DNA of 64,000 nt from Struthidea cinerea (GCA_013397865.1 VZTI01005024.1:376887-440886); one strand, 5' to 3'; shown: positions 1 to 13,547, counted from the first letter of the stretch. Notes: generated by a model not told the origin, from the letters alone. Numbers and translations: made by a program.

Positions 1-3000
1 ATCCATTACATCGCCAGTTAGTGTGAAGGAACAATAAAGCTAACAAAAATTAGGTCCTAAAGTAGGTCCTCTGAGTTTTTTCTACATGTAATCATTTGAC
101 CAAAATAACAGAACAAGAAACCAATTTAATTGTTATCTTACAAGTCTGAACTTGAATGTCAAAAGTAATAATTAGAATTTGTTTTGTGAGTTTGTTACCA
201 ACTTCAGTAACTTTTAATTTACTAACAATTCATTTCCATTGTCAGTCCTGGTGTTGTGCTGACATTTTGTTTTGCACAGGAGAGAATCATCCTTAAGGAT
301 CTCAATAGGAAAAAACATGGACACTGAAGGTTGGTTAACTGGATGGTTAAGATGGAAATTTTAGAAAAGTTGTTAACAATCTTATGTCCCTTCTGCTGCT
401 GGAAAACCCATCTGTTTTAACATTAGATGTGTCTTTCCTCATAACATGCTGCTCAGATCCTGTCTGTGGTGAGGTTCTCCAGCCCCAGTGTTCTTTATAT
501 CTTTACAGCATTGTGACAAGTGAACAGATTTGTCAGTCTTTTACCTGTACAATGCTGAACATTCTAGATGGCACACCAGTGCTCACACAGAGCATCGTGT
601 TCTTACACAGTTCTGTAGGAGCAGACCTTGCGAGAGGGATGTACAGGTAGCATTGGCAAAGGCAGCACACGCTGACATCACAGTATGTGCTCAAGTTATC
701 TCATAGCCACTCACACTAACTTAAACTCTGCCTAGATGGTGCTTGAAATCACTATCTCCTACTGCAATACCCTTCTATGGTGGCCCATGATACATTTGCC
801 TAGAATAAAATCTTATCTCTAAGGAAGACAATGCAATGACACATCTCAGAACTTTTTGCCTGGCTTAGCTTTTCTCTGATTCATTCCCTTTCTTGACAGT
901 TTTTAATAAATGTTTTTTACTGCTGTCTTTCAAATTTCTAAACTGTTTTCTGGAGTACCCTGTGGTGTGAGAGATTATCTGAAGTGCTCTTCGACTGTTT
1001 TCATCTCTGACCTTCAGCCAAAGAAAACACTTCCTCTGTGGGAATTTAAGTTTATACTTTGCTCCTGTAGGTACTCATAAATGATAGGTGCCAGCATTGC
1101 CATGCAATATAGGTACTGAAGTTGTCATATCACCCAAAGCTTTTCGAATTCCCAGATCTTTTCCTCGTCTTTTCTTTTCCTGTTTCCTGTTTTCCTGTTA
1201 CGAAATATCAATTTCTCTGTTAAAATGCAAGTCCAGTAATGAGGTTTTAATGAAAATATGTTCATTCAGCCATACCATCAGTTAATTTTCTCTGGAAGAC
1301 TTTCAGTGACATAGATCCAGTGAGTAATTGTAACGAGAACTTTTAAATAAGGGCACAGCTAGGAAGAGCACAAAAAATAGATCCTTCTTTGATGCAACTG
1401 GTGAGCTAGAGTCCAGATGTTTCTGGGAGTGAGTAAATGTTACCTCTAATGCTCTAAATTCGAGTTCTGTTTTTTACGCTTGGTTTCTTTCATAACAAAA
1501 ACTGTTTTAGGAGAACATCTGAAGTGGAGGTGCTCCTCTAAAACCACCATTTAAATTTGAGTAATCGTAAGTGCCTTCTGCTGAATTCCAGGTGAACTTT
1601 GGAGAAATAATTAATTTGAGGTTATGGAGATATTCCCTTGATATCTTACGACAGATATTGCAAGCAGTCCTGAACATGTGGTTGTCTTTATCCATGTCCT
1701 TTCTATGGTAAGATCAAAGCATACATCATCTTTTGTGTTCATTGTCTGTTATCCCAAAAACTAGCTGAAGTGTCAGCACTCTTCACCCCCTCAGCTGTGC
1801 TCAGAAGCACACTGCTTGTGTGATCACTTCAGGTCAAAACAGATTCAGTTACAGAAGGAATTGAATCCATTCTTATTGGCAAATCTGACTAACTTTGACT
1901 AAAGAAGAGCAGAAATATAATGTACAAGTAGCTAGTAGTTCAAAGGAAGCTGGTTGCTGTATGTCAACTTCTCAAGCACAGATGTCTCTGCATGATACTT
2001 CGTGGAGGTAAATAAAGCCTTCAGTTTCCACTTCTAAAATCAGGTTGTTTCTCATTTCCTGTGCATCAAAACTGTAGGAGCAGGGAAAGGGCATCTGTTG
2101 TCCCTGAAGTGAATCAATTCCATTGATGCTAACTGGGGTAACTGCTTTGCTGGTAGGTGTCTGACTTTTAAAGGCATCAGCAATAGAATTCTGTTGGGAA
2201 CTGAGCCACAGAAATCCAGGTTTAGATGGTGACAATAGCTCCTCAAGACCCTGAAAGCTGTAAAAATAGCAGGTCCTGTGCCCTGGCATAAAGCAGGCAG
2301 CTCATTTAGTTGTATCATTTTCAAAAGAAGTTTTACAGACCAACTTCAAAGGTATATTTTACCGCTGTTCCAGACCAAAGAAGCAGGGAGGAATGGAGAG
2401 TACCTGCCTAGTCACCTGTATTATTACCTATAATCTTCTTTAGCTGACTGTTAGATAACAAATACTCCGCGACATACCAGCTCACTCATATTGTGCCACT
2501 AGGCTGCAATATGTTGAATACTTGATTAGATGTTCACATCTTTATGATGGCAGAAGCAAATTAATCTAGGCTGAGTTAATTGGAAATTCATAGACTTTCC
2601 CAGGCAAAATCTCAGACAGGTAGTATAAATGAAGCTGTTTAAGGATTTTCTGACTGTAAAATTAAAAGGGAAAAAAAAAGATAGTAATTTTAGTAAGTTA
2701 CATAATGTTATAAAATAATAGAAAATGAACTGTCATCACCTCCGTCTGGTTATATTTTAATTCACAGTTGAAATGAGCCCAGACTACCTCATTTATACCA
2801 ATCAACCTCCTCCACTTCATTCCTGAGCTGAGTGGTTCAGGAAAACAAGACCCAAGTCTAACCAATGCAGAGAAAAGGAAGTATTGTCAAACTTTGGTCT
2901 CCAGAGGACTCTGGCATTCAGGACAGCCAGCTGGGGGATACTTTAAAAACTGTATCTCCATCCAGTGTGGTGCAGAATACCATACTTAGAGAAGCTTTTC

Positions 3001-4831
3001 TTGAGCCTCTACTGGCCAAGAGTATGTGCTTCAAGAATTTAAAATCTGATTGATTCATTAGTGATCTATTCCATGTTGCATAGTGCCATCCTGATTATCT
3101 TTTTTGACATAAATGTATCATTTACTGTTGATAGGGAAAGGCACTAGACTTGCCATATAAATGTTTAGGGAAGTAAAGAATGGTCAAGTACAATTAAATA
3201 AGGATTTAGGTTAGTATTCAGAACCATTAGCACATGACCAGGAAAAAGCTAGAATTGGGCAAGAAGAACAATTCTTGCTAATACTAGAAATAAAATTTCC
3301 TACTACTTTTAGCTCAGGACCTTCCTGAAAAGGAATGGCAAACCTGGGAGAGGATCAACGATCACAATTCTTGTGGCTTTCAGTAGATTTCTTTTTAGAT
3401 TACACAGGAAAGGCATCTTATGGCAGCAGTGGAAGATGATAGAAACATAACTGTCATTTAACACTTGAAAAAAATGTTTTTATTGTATCCAGAGACTGCC
3501 CGTTGTGTGAAATAAATGACATGAAAGACAACGAGATAATAAAGCAAAATAAAATATGACTTTACTATGAAATAAGATATGAACAAAAAAAAATCTGGAC
3601 TTATTTGAATGGGAAATGTTTTTATTCAGAATCCACCTCAAAATTGCCTTAAAAAACAATGAAAACCACTACAATTGAACCATTAAACTTTCATCAGTCT
3701 CCTAACTTTCATACCATCAAAAGTGCAGTATAAATAACTTGAACAAAGGGATTGTAACATTAAGCTGCAAAAAGTATTTCAATCTGTTGGGTTCAGATGT
3801 TTAAGTAACATTTAAAAAAGAAAAAGAAATTTAAAATACAATCTTTCCTGCTAAATATGAAATAACTTTCTTTTTTTTTCCTTGTAAATACTGCTTTCAG
3901 TATCTCAAGTAATTAATAGTTATTGTATAAATCCAAATGCCTTTTTAGAAGTATTGGCAAGTCTTAATCAATGACCATGTATAACTTTAAACTGAATATG
4001 TTTTTTACAGGAAATAAAAAACAGTCTGTTTTAAAATAAACTGTGTTTCCCTTGTGTTGGAAGTGATTTGAAATTATTAACAACTCTTTAAAATAAATTA
4101 TTCTTGTTATTTTTAGCGTAGCAAAATTGCAAAAACATTTACATAAAAGTATACTAGCGAGAAGAGTAAAAGGATAAGAGCAATTCAAAGGGACAGGGAC
4201 ACAAAAGTTCTACCTAATAAAATTATATTCCTTCCACAGCTCCTCTATTCAAGAGTAGGTGCTATAGAAAGTAGCCAAAAGGATATTTAACATGTGCTTC
4301 TAAACTTTAACAAATATATATGTATAAATAAATTGAAAATAGTCAGGTTGGAAGTTTATTACAACACTGCTCAAACTTTTGTGACACAGGTTGGAAAATA
4401 ATCAGCAGTTAACCAAATTTAATTTCATCTGAATTTCATTACTTGCACTAGTTATACATAATTTTATTTTACTTGAAGTTATCTAAAACAAGCATTTCAA
4501 ATGACAGATTTTCTGAATTTTGAGATTTTCTTTAAAAGTATTGCTTTTTCTATTATTTTATAAGTTCCTTTACTTGCAGTAGGGCAAAATTCCTTTGCTG
4601 TCCAAGGGTCTTGTTTTCTAATTAGCAGAGAATACATAAGGGAAAAGTCCCTGGAATAGTCAGAGACAAGGCAGAATAAAGAAGTTTTAAGACAATCACA
4701 TTTAATATCAGATTGAATAATTTTAAATTACTTTTCATACTATAACAAGAGTCTAAGTATTTTCCTTTCTCAGATAATTTTGTTTGAGGATTCCACTATT
4801 GGTCTCTGCTACACAAGTGTCTGCAGGAGCT
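1..4831. other. Intronic sequence without recognised features
   Basis: AT-rich unique-looking DNA. Short ORFs of up to 105 codons (for example minus strand 1972-2289) have no recognisable domain, signal or splice context. I recognise no repeat family or RNA gene here. Confidence 0.6.
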
Positions 4832-4933
4832 AAACAAAACCATTTAATTCCTTCTAATCTTTTTGATGCTGGAAGCACTAAACTGGCCAAACAAAACCAT
4901 TTAGTTCTTATTAATCTGTTTCATGTTAGAAGC
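4832..4933. repeat. Degenerate tandem duplication, period 57 bp
   Basis: Two 45-bp segments, 4832-4876 and 4889-4933, align without gaps and with a few substitutions. Both begin aaacaaaaccattta and end gaagc, and they are separated by 12 bp. This is an old local tandem duplication and is non-coding. Confidence 0.75.
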
Positions 4934-5787
4934 CTGTATAAATACTTTCAATATCAGTTTTTAAAAAATAATGTAGTATCTAAATTTATTGGAGGTTAAT
5001 GAACCTTTTTCCCAGACAACTGTTTATGACTGTGGTTCTTCTACAGCTCTGTGAGAGGGCCTGGAAGATCAGCTAGGATGCCCTTGTATATAACTGATAG
5101 GTGTCTGCCACAAGAGGGATTAATTTTTCTTGGAAGGTATCTTTCTGTTGACTTCAGAGGGAGCCTGGATGACTAGGTTATCTTAGAAATCTCAGCCAGT
5201 CACTGTTTTAACAGTTTTGGAAGGGTTGATCTAAATATTAATTTTATCTATGCACACCAAAAGAAAATGAAATGAGAGAGTATTTTCATTAAATCTTGCA
5301 AATGATGAGAGATCCTTAGAATGGGCAGCAAGAAATGCTCTAGTCCATCTGCCTGCTGCAGCTCCTGCACAATGACATGTCCTGGTGCAACGTGTCACAA
5401 TTACTGACTGTGTGTATATCCACTCACGCTGTAAGTGTCGTGAGTCCAGTGTCGGCTGGGACTCTGCCTGGACCTTATAATAACCTCTGCGCCTGGACTT
5501 TGGCCAAGAATCTGTAGAACATTTCAACAGGTCTTTCTCTCAGTCTGGTGTGTTAATTAACCTTTGTTCTATCACGGGCTGCTTCTACTGCTTAGCATTA
5601 ACATAAGTCTAAGGAGAATAAAAATGCTAGCAGTGAAGAGAGGGCAGGGACTGCCAAAGATAGGTTTAAATTCCAGGAAAACAGTGCCTCGGTGCTGTCT
5701 CTGGCTAGCACGCTGCCCAGGCACCAGGCAATGCTCTACCTGCCCCAGGTGGGGGGACGGAAGCCGATCACGGTGCTGGAGGGCAGG
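4934..5787. other. Intronic sequence, becoming GC-richer rightward
   Basis: From about 5330 the sequence is richer in GC and CpG than the surrounding intron and abuts the LTR-like block starting near 5788. It may be further ERV-derived sequence, but I see no gag, pol or env motif and no primer-binding site that I can defend. Confidence 0.35.
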
Positions 5788-6053
5788 TGAAACACCTTCT
5801 CGGGTTCGCCTTGCCCACCGATGGCAGGGTGCGCGAAGGAGGAAGGAAAAAAGTGGAGGGACTTCCTCGTGGAGCAGAGAAGGGTTTATTGGAGAGAAAC
5901 TCACGAGGAGAGCCGCAAAAATGAGGGTGCCGTGGGGTTTTATACCCCTACATAATAGGCGTGGAGAACATATAATGACCAACAAAATACCAGTTATGGT
6001 GTGTTAAAAGGAGAGGGAGAAGGGATTAGGGCGAATGGGAGAAGAAGTGGGGG
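5788..6053 (-). mobile_element. LTR-like segment (outer element, 3' part) with TATA box and polyA signal
   Basis: Read on the minus strand, this block has gtataaaa (plus 5938-5945) followed about 50 bp downstream by AATAAA (plus 5885-5890). It is CpG-rich and begins on the plus strand with TG at 5788. TATA then AATAAA at this spacing is the U3-R layout of a retroviral LTR. The block is cut by the LTR at 6054-6513. Its outer ends are not certain, and 5788 is only a candidate end. No internal retroviral genes are visible. Confidence 0.5.
6049..6053. repeat. Left 5-bp target-site duplication (ggggg) of the 6-kb LTR
   Basis: The run ggggg directly precedes the TG terminus at 6054 and is repeated at 6514-6518 directly after the opposite CA terminus. 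Because it is a homopolymer, chance similarity is possible. Confidence 0.55.
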
Positions 6054-6513
6054 TGATGCCTTTTCCTGGTCTTAAAATCAAGAGTCAAACACGGTTAGAA
6101 GGGAAAAAGGGATTTTACCTTGTTATTTATTTTAAGGATCCTTAGGTGCACTACGTCCAGGTCGAATGCACCTCTAGGCACGCCGCAATGCCCCCACCCA
6201 AAAGATCTGCTATTACATTATAGGTCTTACTAATTAGCATATCTATCAAAAATTCCCCAATGAGAGGCTTGAGTGAGCCCCCCTCCCCAAGGAACCTTCC
6301 CCTGGATGTTCTATCTTAGTTTACAAAATGTGTTCTGGAGACGACCTTGGGGTCGGAGGCATATTGCTCCTTAACTATGAAACCTCTAAAATGTTTAGTC
6401 TCCTAGCTTAACAAAAAAGACCAAGAATGTAGGCTAATGCACTGAGAATACAGAAGTTGTAAAAAGCTATAACAGGGGTTTAAAAGAGAAGGCAAAAAGT
6501 CATCATGGCATCA
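6054..6513 (-). mobile_element. Solo LTR, 460 bp, family A (copy 1)
   Basis: The element is bounded by perfect 7-bp inverted termini, TGATGCC and GGCATCA, and flanked by ggggg on both sides, so it looks like a complete solo LTR. On the minus strand it ends with AATAAA-containing sequence (aaaataaataacaaggt) and ...aaaaggcatca. A clearly related copy lies in the opposite orientation at 41210-41724. They share, for example, a 31-bp run beginning gcctctcattggggaat with one mismatch. The 5-bp duplication suggests an ERVL-like (class III) or related family. No coding region remains, as expected after LTR-LTR recombination. Confidence 0.75.
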
Positions 6514-6840
6514 GGGGGCAGAGGAGTAACATGGGCCAATTAGCTACCGAGGAACATAGAACTTTGGGGTGAAATAACCAAATATGAGCCATAAGGGGAG
6601 GTGGCGGGGCAGCAGCCAATGGTCAGCATGCTTCACACAGCCTTTTGGGTGCTCACTGTACCTTCGAGCCCTTGTGCTGTGGAGGCATCAAACCACTGGG
6701 CCTGTTGGTCTGCTTGTTCCAGCTGACCATGGCTCTGGCCGTGGCTCACCGCAACATGACATGATGAAGGGCACTCACAATAAAAGCTCTGTCACTGTAG
6801 TTTTATCGCCACAATCTGTCACTGCTCCTGGTATCCAATA
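6514..6840 (-). mobile_element. Probable continuation of the outer LTR/ERV-like sequence
   Basis: This sequence lies beyond the right target duplication of the 460-bp LTR. It is GC-richer than the intron, and if the inner LTR is a nested insertion this should be the other half of the disrupted host element. It contains a plus-strand AATAAA at about 6779. A single reading frame covers 6584-6841, but I see no retroviral protein motif. Orientation and outer boundary are uncertain. Confidence 0.3.
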
Positions 6841-8555
6841 ATGTTGAGCTTTTGCAAAAAAAAAAAAAGTCGCAAAGAAAAAGCAGTTCCGTTTCCACCT
6901 GAAAAATTATTGCATTTTGTCACCAAGCTAGCTTGGATGAACTTGAAATTCATCAGACTCTCACAGGAGCAGCTGATATCCCTGAAAAGCGAGCACAGAA
7001 AGTCAAAGATGCTGCAACATTTAACTCCCTCTTTAATTTGTCAGAAATTTTGCAAATGATTTTCTAGGTCAGTCGTAGAGTCAAGCTGAATAAGGACCCA
7101 TCACACAATAACCTGTGTTATCACATAGAATTATCTTTAATGTAATACTGTGCATATGAATAAACAATAAGATATAATAACTATAGCATTCCATTTCTTT
7201 ATCATTTGAAAGGAACAATAACTAGTATTTTTAATTACAAGTATAGATAATAAGTACTGATGTGTTGCCAATCACTGTGAAGATATGGTCCTATACAAGA
7301 GGGTATTGTAAATGAGTGGTTTTACATACATAAGGGATTGCAACAGGAAACGGGTTTGGACAAAAGAAGAAATTCTGGCGCTAGCTAGAAACATAATACC
7401 ATATCCTTTGTGTTTTAACTCTTAATATTTTAAGACTGAAGCACATTAATTTTAAGGAAATACACTATAAGGCACTGTTCCATACCTAGGCACATTGCAA
7501 TATCTAAGCTAGAAAGAGCTGAAAATAGACATTTACAGTAATATTCAGAACACCTACCTTTAGGTGACTAAATAAATCCTAGATTCAGAATCTGGTCACA
7601 CATGGTGCATCTATCAAAGTAAAGAGGTACTGCAGAGGAAAATCCTAACTTGGTTTTGTAATGCCATCTGTCACATTCTCTCACTCTCTCTTTCTTTCTA
7701 TTGAGTATAATGGGAACATAAAGATTACACTGGTAATTTCATCACTTCAGTAATTAAAATTATATAGAAGAGAGCAAATCCTTGAGGCTCAAAGGTGTCT
7801 CCGAAGCAGCATTGAAGAGCTCTTGTTTTCATTCTTCCTTAAAACAGAAGATTTTTTCTTGAGAGATTTATTCTCATTAATACATATAATAATGTCTTTT
7901 CCATGTCTTTTCCACCTGACTCCATTCAAAAAGGAAAATGCCAAATAAAACAAGCAAGTTTTTTTTAATACCACAGTAGATATTTGTGGCTGTAATATGG
8001 AAGTAGATTCTTCAAGAAAAAACTTACCCTGCATATTCACAGAACAGAAAAGTTAAAATATTTTTAGGAATGACACGAGACTACAGCAGAAGTTGAACAG
8101 TGACCAAAGCAAATTATTACTGAAGCCTCAAAGACATATATTTCATTGCTGAGGTCCAAAAAAGGAGCATCAAATATATATGTACATATAATATAAAGAA
8201 AAATAATGGAAAATATGATATGCTCTTTGAGGTTTGAAGTGAGAGGAAATAAATACTGGAGTATATTTAAGTTCCAGGAAGAATTTCTAAGTGGTATGAT
8301 GTTTTCAGCCAAGGCATATTATGACATAGAGTCCTTTGCTATGCAGAGATGATGCAAGGGATCTAGTAATTGTAGGTATTAGTGGGTATGCAACTGCATA
8401 GATAGTGCCATGGTGCTAAGGAAATGAGGATAGAATGTAGCATGGGCAATAAGGATCTCATATTTCTACTCAAGATTTTTTACTATTCCTTTCTGCTTGT
8501 TTCTTAACTGTAAAATGTCAATTTTTTAGCTGCACTCATCAGTATAGAAATGCCA

Positions 8556-8630
8556 TATATATATATGAGATATGAAATATGAAATATTATCTATAAATAT
8601 ATATATGGTATATGAAAAATATATATATCA
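8556..8630. repeat. AT-rich low-complexity tract
   Basis: Repeated tatata and gatatgaaatatgaaat-like units with interruptions. This is simple-sequence DNA. Confidence 0.75.
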
Positions 8631-9288
8631 GGCAAAAACTAGTATATGAAAGTGAAGTGTTTTTAAATCTAATTCCTTATTATCTCTGAAGTGGTTGATA
8701 CTTAAAATAGAAAAAAAAATTGAGACACGGGCTTGTAAAATTTTACATTTAATGTAAGACTGTTTGGTGTTACTGAAGCACAAGATTATATCACCGTTCC
8801 TTAACTTTTTATATTTTTGTTTAATTAGTCTGGCACAGACAGACATTTACCTACTGCTGAAGCTGGAAGCCACCTTCTCTGGTTTGGGTGAAAATGTTCA
8901 TATCTCTGCAATGAGGACTCGGAGGCATTTTAAGACCCTTGAACTATCTTCTCTCCTGAACAGATTAGATTCTCTGTAGCTGATATTGAGGTCCTTAAGC
9001 TCAGTTTGACAAGAATCAACATAAATTTCATGAATGGGCTTCAGTTTTCATAGAAATGGAGAAATTTTGGTTTGTGAATTTACAGGAACCTGAAGACAGA
9101 GATTCTCTTTGCGTATATTATTTACATTGCACAGAATAAAATAACAAAGACCAGTATCGCAATACTATTCTGCAGTTCTTCACATATATGTAAAAAACTT
9201 CTCCATCACTTCTGAAATAAATATATGAAAAATTTATTTTTTTTAATCTGGTTCTATTTCTTGTCTTTTTAGTTTTTAAAAAATAAAT

Positions 9289-9352
9289 GACTGATATAAC
9301 ATTAAAGAGGAATTTACTTTGACGGATATAACATTAAAGAGGAATTTACTTT
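9289..9352. repeat. 32-bp tandem duplication (2 copies, one mismatch)
   Basis: The copies 9289-9320 and 9321-9352 are directly adjacent and differ at one base (gactgatata versus gacggatata). The near-identity implies a fairly recent tandem duplication. Confidence 0.9.
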
Positions 9353-12300
9353 AGGAACACACAGGAATAAACACATGTTCCTTATGTCATACCATAAAAG
9401 AAATAGGATTAGTGCTTATCAGACCCTGAGGGAAGCATAGTACAGAGAGAAGTGTCTTTCAACACCTTTACAAGACATTTTGATACAATTATCATAACTC
9501 TCCATCTTGTTTTCAACTTATACAGTCACTTACTTTTGTACAGGTATAAAATTTTCATTTTGAGGTAATTTTAAATATTTTATGCCTTTGGTTGGCAGAA
9601 GAATATTTCACTATATATCAAAGAAGAGATAATTAAATTAAAAGCTATTAACCATTTCCATTAGTCTCAATCATTGTGACAATAGGTCTTTTATTTCCAG
9701 ACTTTGTGCATGTTTCTAGGAAATATGAGAATACTTCATATCTAGAATTCACTGCATTAATTTCCCTTAGCACACTGAAAACTTTCATAAATAAAATTAG
9801 GCAAACAGTGTGAGAACCAGGTGTTTTCTCATTACATTTTATGTCTTATGGAAGAAATCACTGAAATCATCCTCCTTTTTAGTTGGAACTTTTCATTTGT
9901 TCTCAGGAAATGACATGCCAGCTATCTTTAGTTTTCCACAGATAGTATTAATGATCAAATAAGATGATCAGAATTTATCTTTAGCATAGAAATAGAACAG
10001 CCTATTTATTTTCTGAATACATTTTTCCTTCAGAGAAGTCTGCAGCTCATCTGGGGATTAATGACATAACAGAAATGGAATTAATGTAAACAGCAAATTT
10101 TATAAAATGCTTATAGACAGCTGCTAAGATGGTAAGATGGGGAAGGCAGGATAGGAGCCCTGCTTGATAACCTGAGTTCCTCAATTTACCACCACTGCTT
10201 TAGTATTTGTTAAGACATTGTATTAGTAATTAGTTTTACTGCAGTACTTGGCAGAATGAGTCTCCAAACACTCAGAGTCTCCAAACCATGACTGTTATTA
10301 TAAATAACGAGTCAACTCGAACTTCTCAGCAGAATACAGAGCACTAATTTACAAACACCACCTTCCCCCTTCCCTTTTCCTGGAGTGAGGAGAGGCTCAT
10401 TAGAAGGTGATACAGAATAAAGAAACTGGAGGACTGGTTGGACTTGGGACTCCTGTTTTACTTCAGGGAAGTGAAGGTTGTGATTGCAGCTTCCTGGGTA
10501 GGTCTTGCTGCTAAGCAGTGATTGGCCTCCCTGTGCAGAAGTTTTCTCCCTGACAGCTGAGTAGTAAATGTGTCATTTCACATCTCTGGTTTGGCCAAGA
10601 AGACACTGGGATGTGAATGCTTTATTTCACAACTTTGTTGCTGTTAAATTGTTGCAAACTCTTGTATGATCTCAGGAATGAAGGGTAGAAAGTATTTTCT
10701 GTGTTTTAAATCTCACTTGTCCAGCTTGAAGATTACAGGAGGAACTCCATTTGGGATTTTTAAAATAGCTGTGAAAAGGATAAAAACTAGGAAGCAGTGT
10801 TGAGCCAGAGTGCTAAGTCTCTTTTAGCAAATTGCATTAAAAAAAGGAGTGAGGCAGCAGGAAGTTTGCAGAAAGGATTTGCTTTTCTGATTAATTTTTT
10901 CAGTTTCCTTGTTGCTGTATTCCCTTCTTTTATGATGACTATTTTATTTGTAAAGTTCCCAGTATTTCCAAAGTCTGAAATAAGCCTTTTCATGTAATAG
11001 AAGCTTGTAAAAACAATTAACAATACATGAAATAATGTCTGCTGTACAGCAAGCACAATATATCCTAACTACATTTCAAAATAATGCATTTTTATGATGA
11101 TGATTACTATTATTTATTATGCAGATTTTTTTTCTGTGGTTACCTAATCTGTTTTATATGAGGAATTAACTTGACCTATACTCTACACTCTGTTTTGCCA
11201 TATTTGCAGATAGGGTTACTGGGAAACCTGTCACTTTTTTTAATAGCAAATACATAAATAAGTTGATGAAGTCTAAAGTATAAAGAAAAAAAAATTGTTA
11301 GAATAAAATTAAGCTTAATGACAATCATTTTCTTAACTTCAGCTTGGAGGCATAAAGTTTGCTAAATATATAGATAAACAATCAAAAGAAAAATTGTTTT
11401 CAACAAGTGTATCCAACTCATCCATATTACTTTCTCCTCTTTAGAGGTCATCAAAGTCGATATTTTCACCCCCAGGTCAAGAAGTAATTAGTAACATTCG
11501 AAATAAAATCTGAATTTGAATTCCTATTGTCAGTGTAGAAAAAAAAATATAAAGAAACTTTTTAATTAACACTTCTATAGGTAACTTGAGGTTTTATTTA
11601 ATTTATACATAATTTATATATCTTATTATCAATGCTGGCCTAAATTACTGATTATTAAATTCAGCATGTTCTTAACATTTTAAGTTGTGAAACTTAAATT
11701 TGGAAAAAATAACCTTAAGGCCTCACAGATTCAAAAAGACATTGGACCTGTATGTGTACATAGAACTATGCAAAGGTAGATAATGTAAAAATAAACCAAA
11801 CATTTTTGAAGTAGCTATAATTCCTATTTGTAGTAGTTCCTAGTTTATATGTCATGCATATTTCTCATACATCTGAACTATTTAGAATAAAAAATTGCTT
11901 ATTTCATCAATGGAAAATCCTTTGTTATACAAATAAATATATATCTTTTATTCAAATATAAAAGACATCACAATAAGTAAATAATTACGGGTTTTAGCAG
12001 GGCTTTTTGTGCACATACCCAGACATGCACATGCCATACCTACTGAAATTACACTGAAGACCAACATAGCTGTCTGTAAAATTCAGGACTTCCTTGTGTT
12101 TTTGTTCTTATTCTCAATACTTCCATTCTCTTTCAAATGTAAGCCTGACTTAAGAAAATGCTAAGTATCACTGAAGTGTAAGTTATTCACAGAATTTAAT
12201 TATGCACCTATTTAAACAGGCTTCTACTTTGGTGCTAAATTAATATCTTTGTGCACTTTTTTAATCAGAAGGGTGAGGGTTTTGATGTTTTACATGCTTT

Positions 12301-12801
12301 TTCAAAGGAATTTAGCTTTCTAGCAGGTAAATTTTACAAGGTGTTTTAGACAAATATGGTAAGAATGTCAGTCCCATGCCCAAAGCTTACCTGGGTGAAC
12401 TTAAGGATCACCCATCTGACATACAAGAGGTAAGCCGCAAATTGCCATAGAAATTATTGAAATCAAGATCCAGTGACAGGAGTAATATCTTGACATTCAG
12501 TAGAACAGAGGTCTAAAAACTATTTGTCTGCTAATTAAAAACAAATTATGTTTCTTTCTCAAATCACAGAATATTAGTCAACTTGCAGTTTTTAATTTTC
12601 CGCTGTCTTATATAAATTAGAAGTAGAATCCTTCTAAAACTTAAACTCTTGTCAGATGCTAAACTTATTAAGTTTTATAGCTAAACTTAGTTCACATTTC
12701 AGAGATATATTCTTGACCCATGTTTAACAAATTGAATAGACCTTCAATAAGAAGTGCTTCTGACACTAAACCAGAATATTGATAGTTACTGAAACAATTA
12801 A

Positions 12802-12875
12802 AAGGGAAGGGAAGGGAAGGGAAGGGAAGGGAAGGCAAGGCAAGGCAAGGCAAGGCAAGGCAAGGCAAGGCAAGG
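12802..12875 (+). repeat. Compound pentanucleotide microsatellite (AAGGG)6(AAGGC)8
   Basis: Six uninterrupted AAGGG units (12802-12831) switch to eight AAGGC units (12832-12871) plus a partial unit. The array is pure purine in its first half. Confidence 0.95.
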
Positions 12876-13547
12876 ATTGTGTTGTGTCCTTCTATGAGAT
12901 TATATGTTAATTTTAGATTTAATTTTCACCAAAGACACCAAGTCTAATTAATGAAATGTTCCGTTCTCACTAAAATATATAAAACCCCCTTACAAATAGA
13001 CTCTATTTTTGTATTTTTTTAATTTGGAACTGTTCAGGGAAAAAATGGTGTGAGAATTTTATGGCCTTTAACAATCAGTTGGATATATTTTTCTTACATT
13101 TTCTTTTTTTTTAAAGAGCATTGATAATCAATGTTTTTAACAGTATCAGTAGCAGAATATGGAATATACAACCACAACTTGATTAAGCTAGTATAGCATA
13201 TCAGTGTAAATTTTCACCTGCATTACTGCGGTAACAAAAGAACCCTCAAATCTTTGCATGCAATTTGATGGTAAAGCTGTGCAACCGGAAGGCTAGGTGT
13301 TGCAGAAGGGGACACTGTCCACTTTTCATGCTGGCCACATGTTTCCTCCTCTCCCTTTTATTTTGTGGCAGAACAAAATCTTGCCTGAATGGTTGGTGAA
13401 CCATTCAGGAAGTTAAATGGCATAAATGGGTTTCTTATCTTTTTTGTGTCATAGTAAATTGGTATGAGTTAAGTTCCTAAATGGACTCACTGAAGGTTCA
13501 AACCAGAGAAGAACTAGGGATTAAGGGAGGTGAGGACACAAAAGGTC

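Larger units (their letters stand above)
6841..12800. other. Intronic sequence, AT-rich
   Basis: No gene was recognised. It contains an A13 run at 6856-6868, an AT-rich low-complexity patch near 8556-8630 and a 32-bp tandem duplication at 9289-9352. Otherwise it is unique-looking intron. Confidence 0.6.

Noticed and set aside
5564..6007. 147-codon plus and 137-codon minus overlapping ORFs
   Set aside because: They fall in the CpG-rich LTR-like block. Stops are rare there because of base composition, and no viral or host protein motif is visible.
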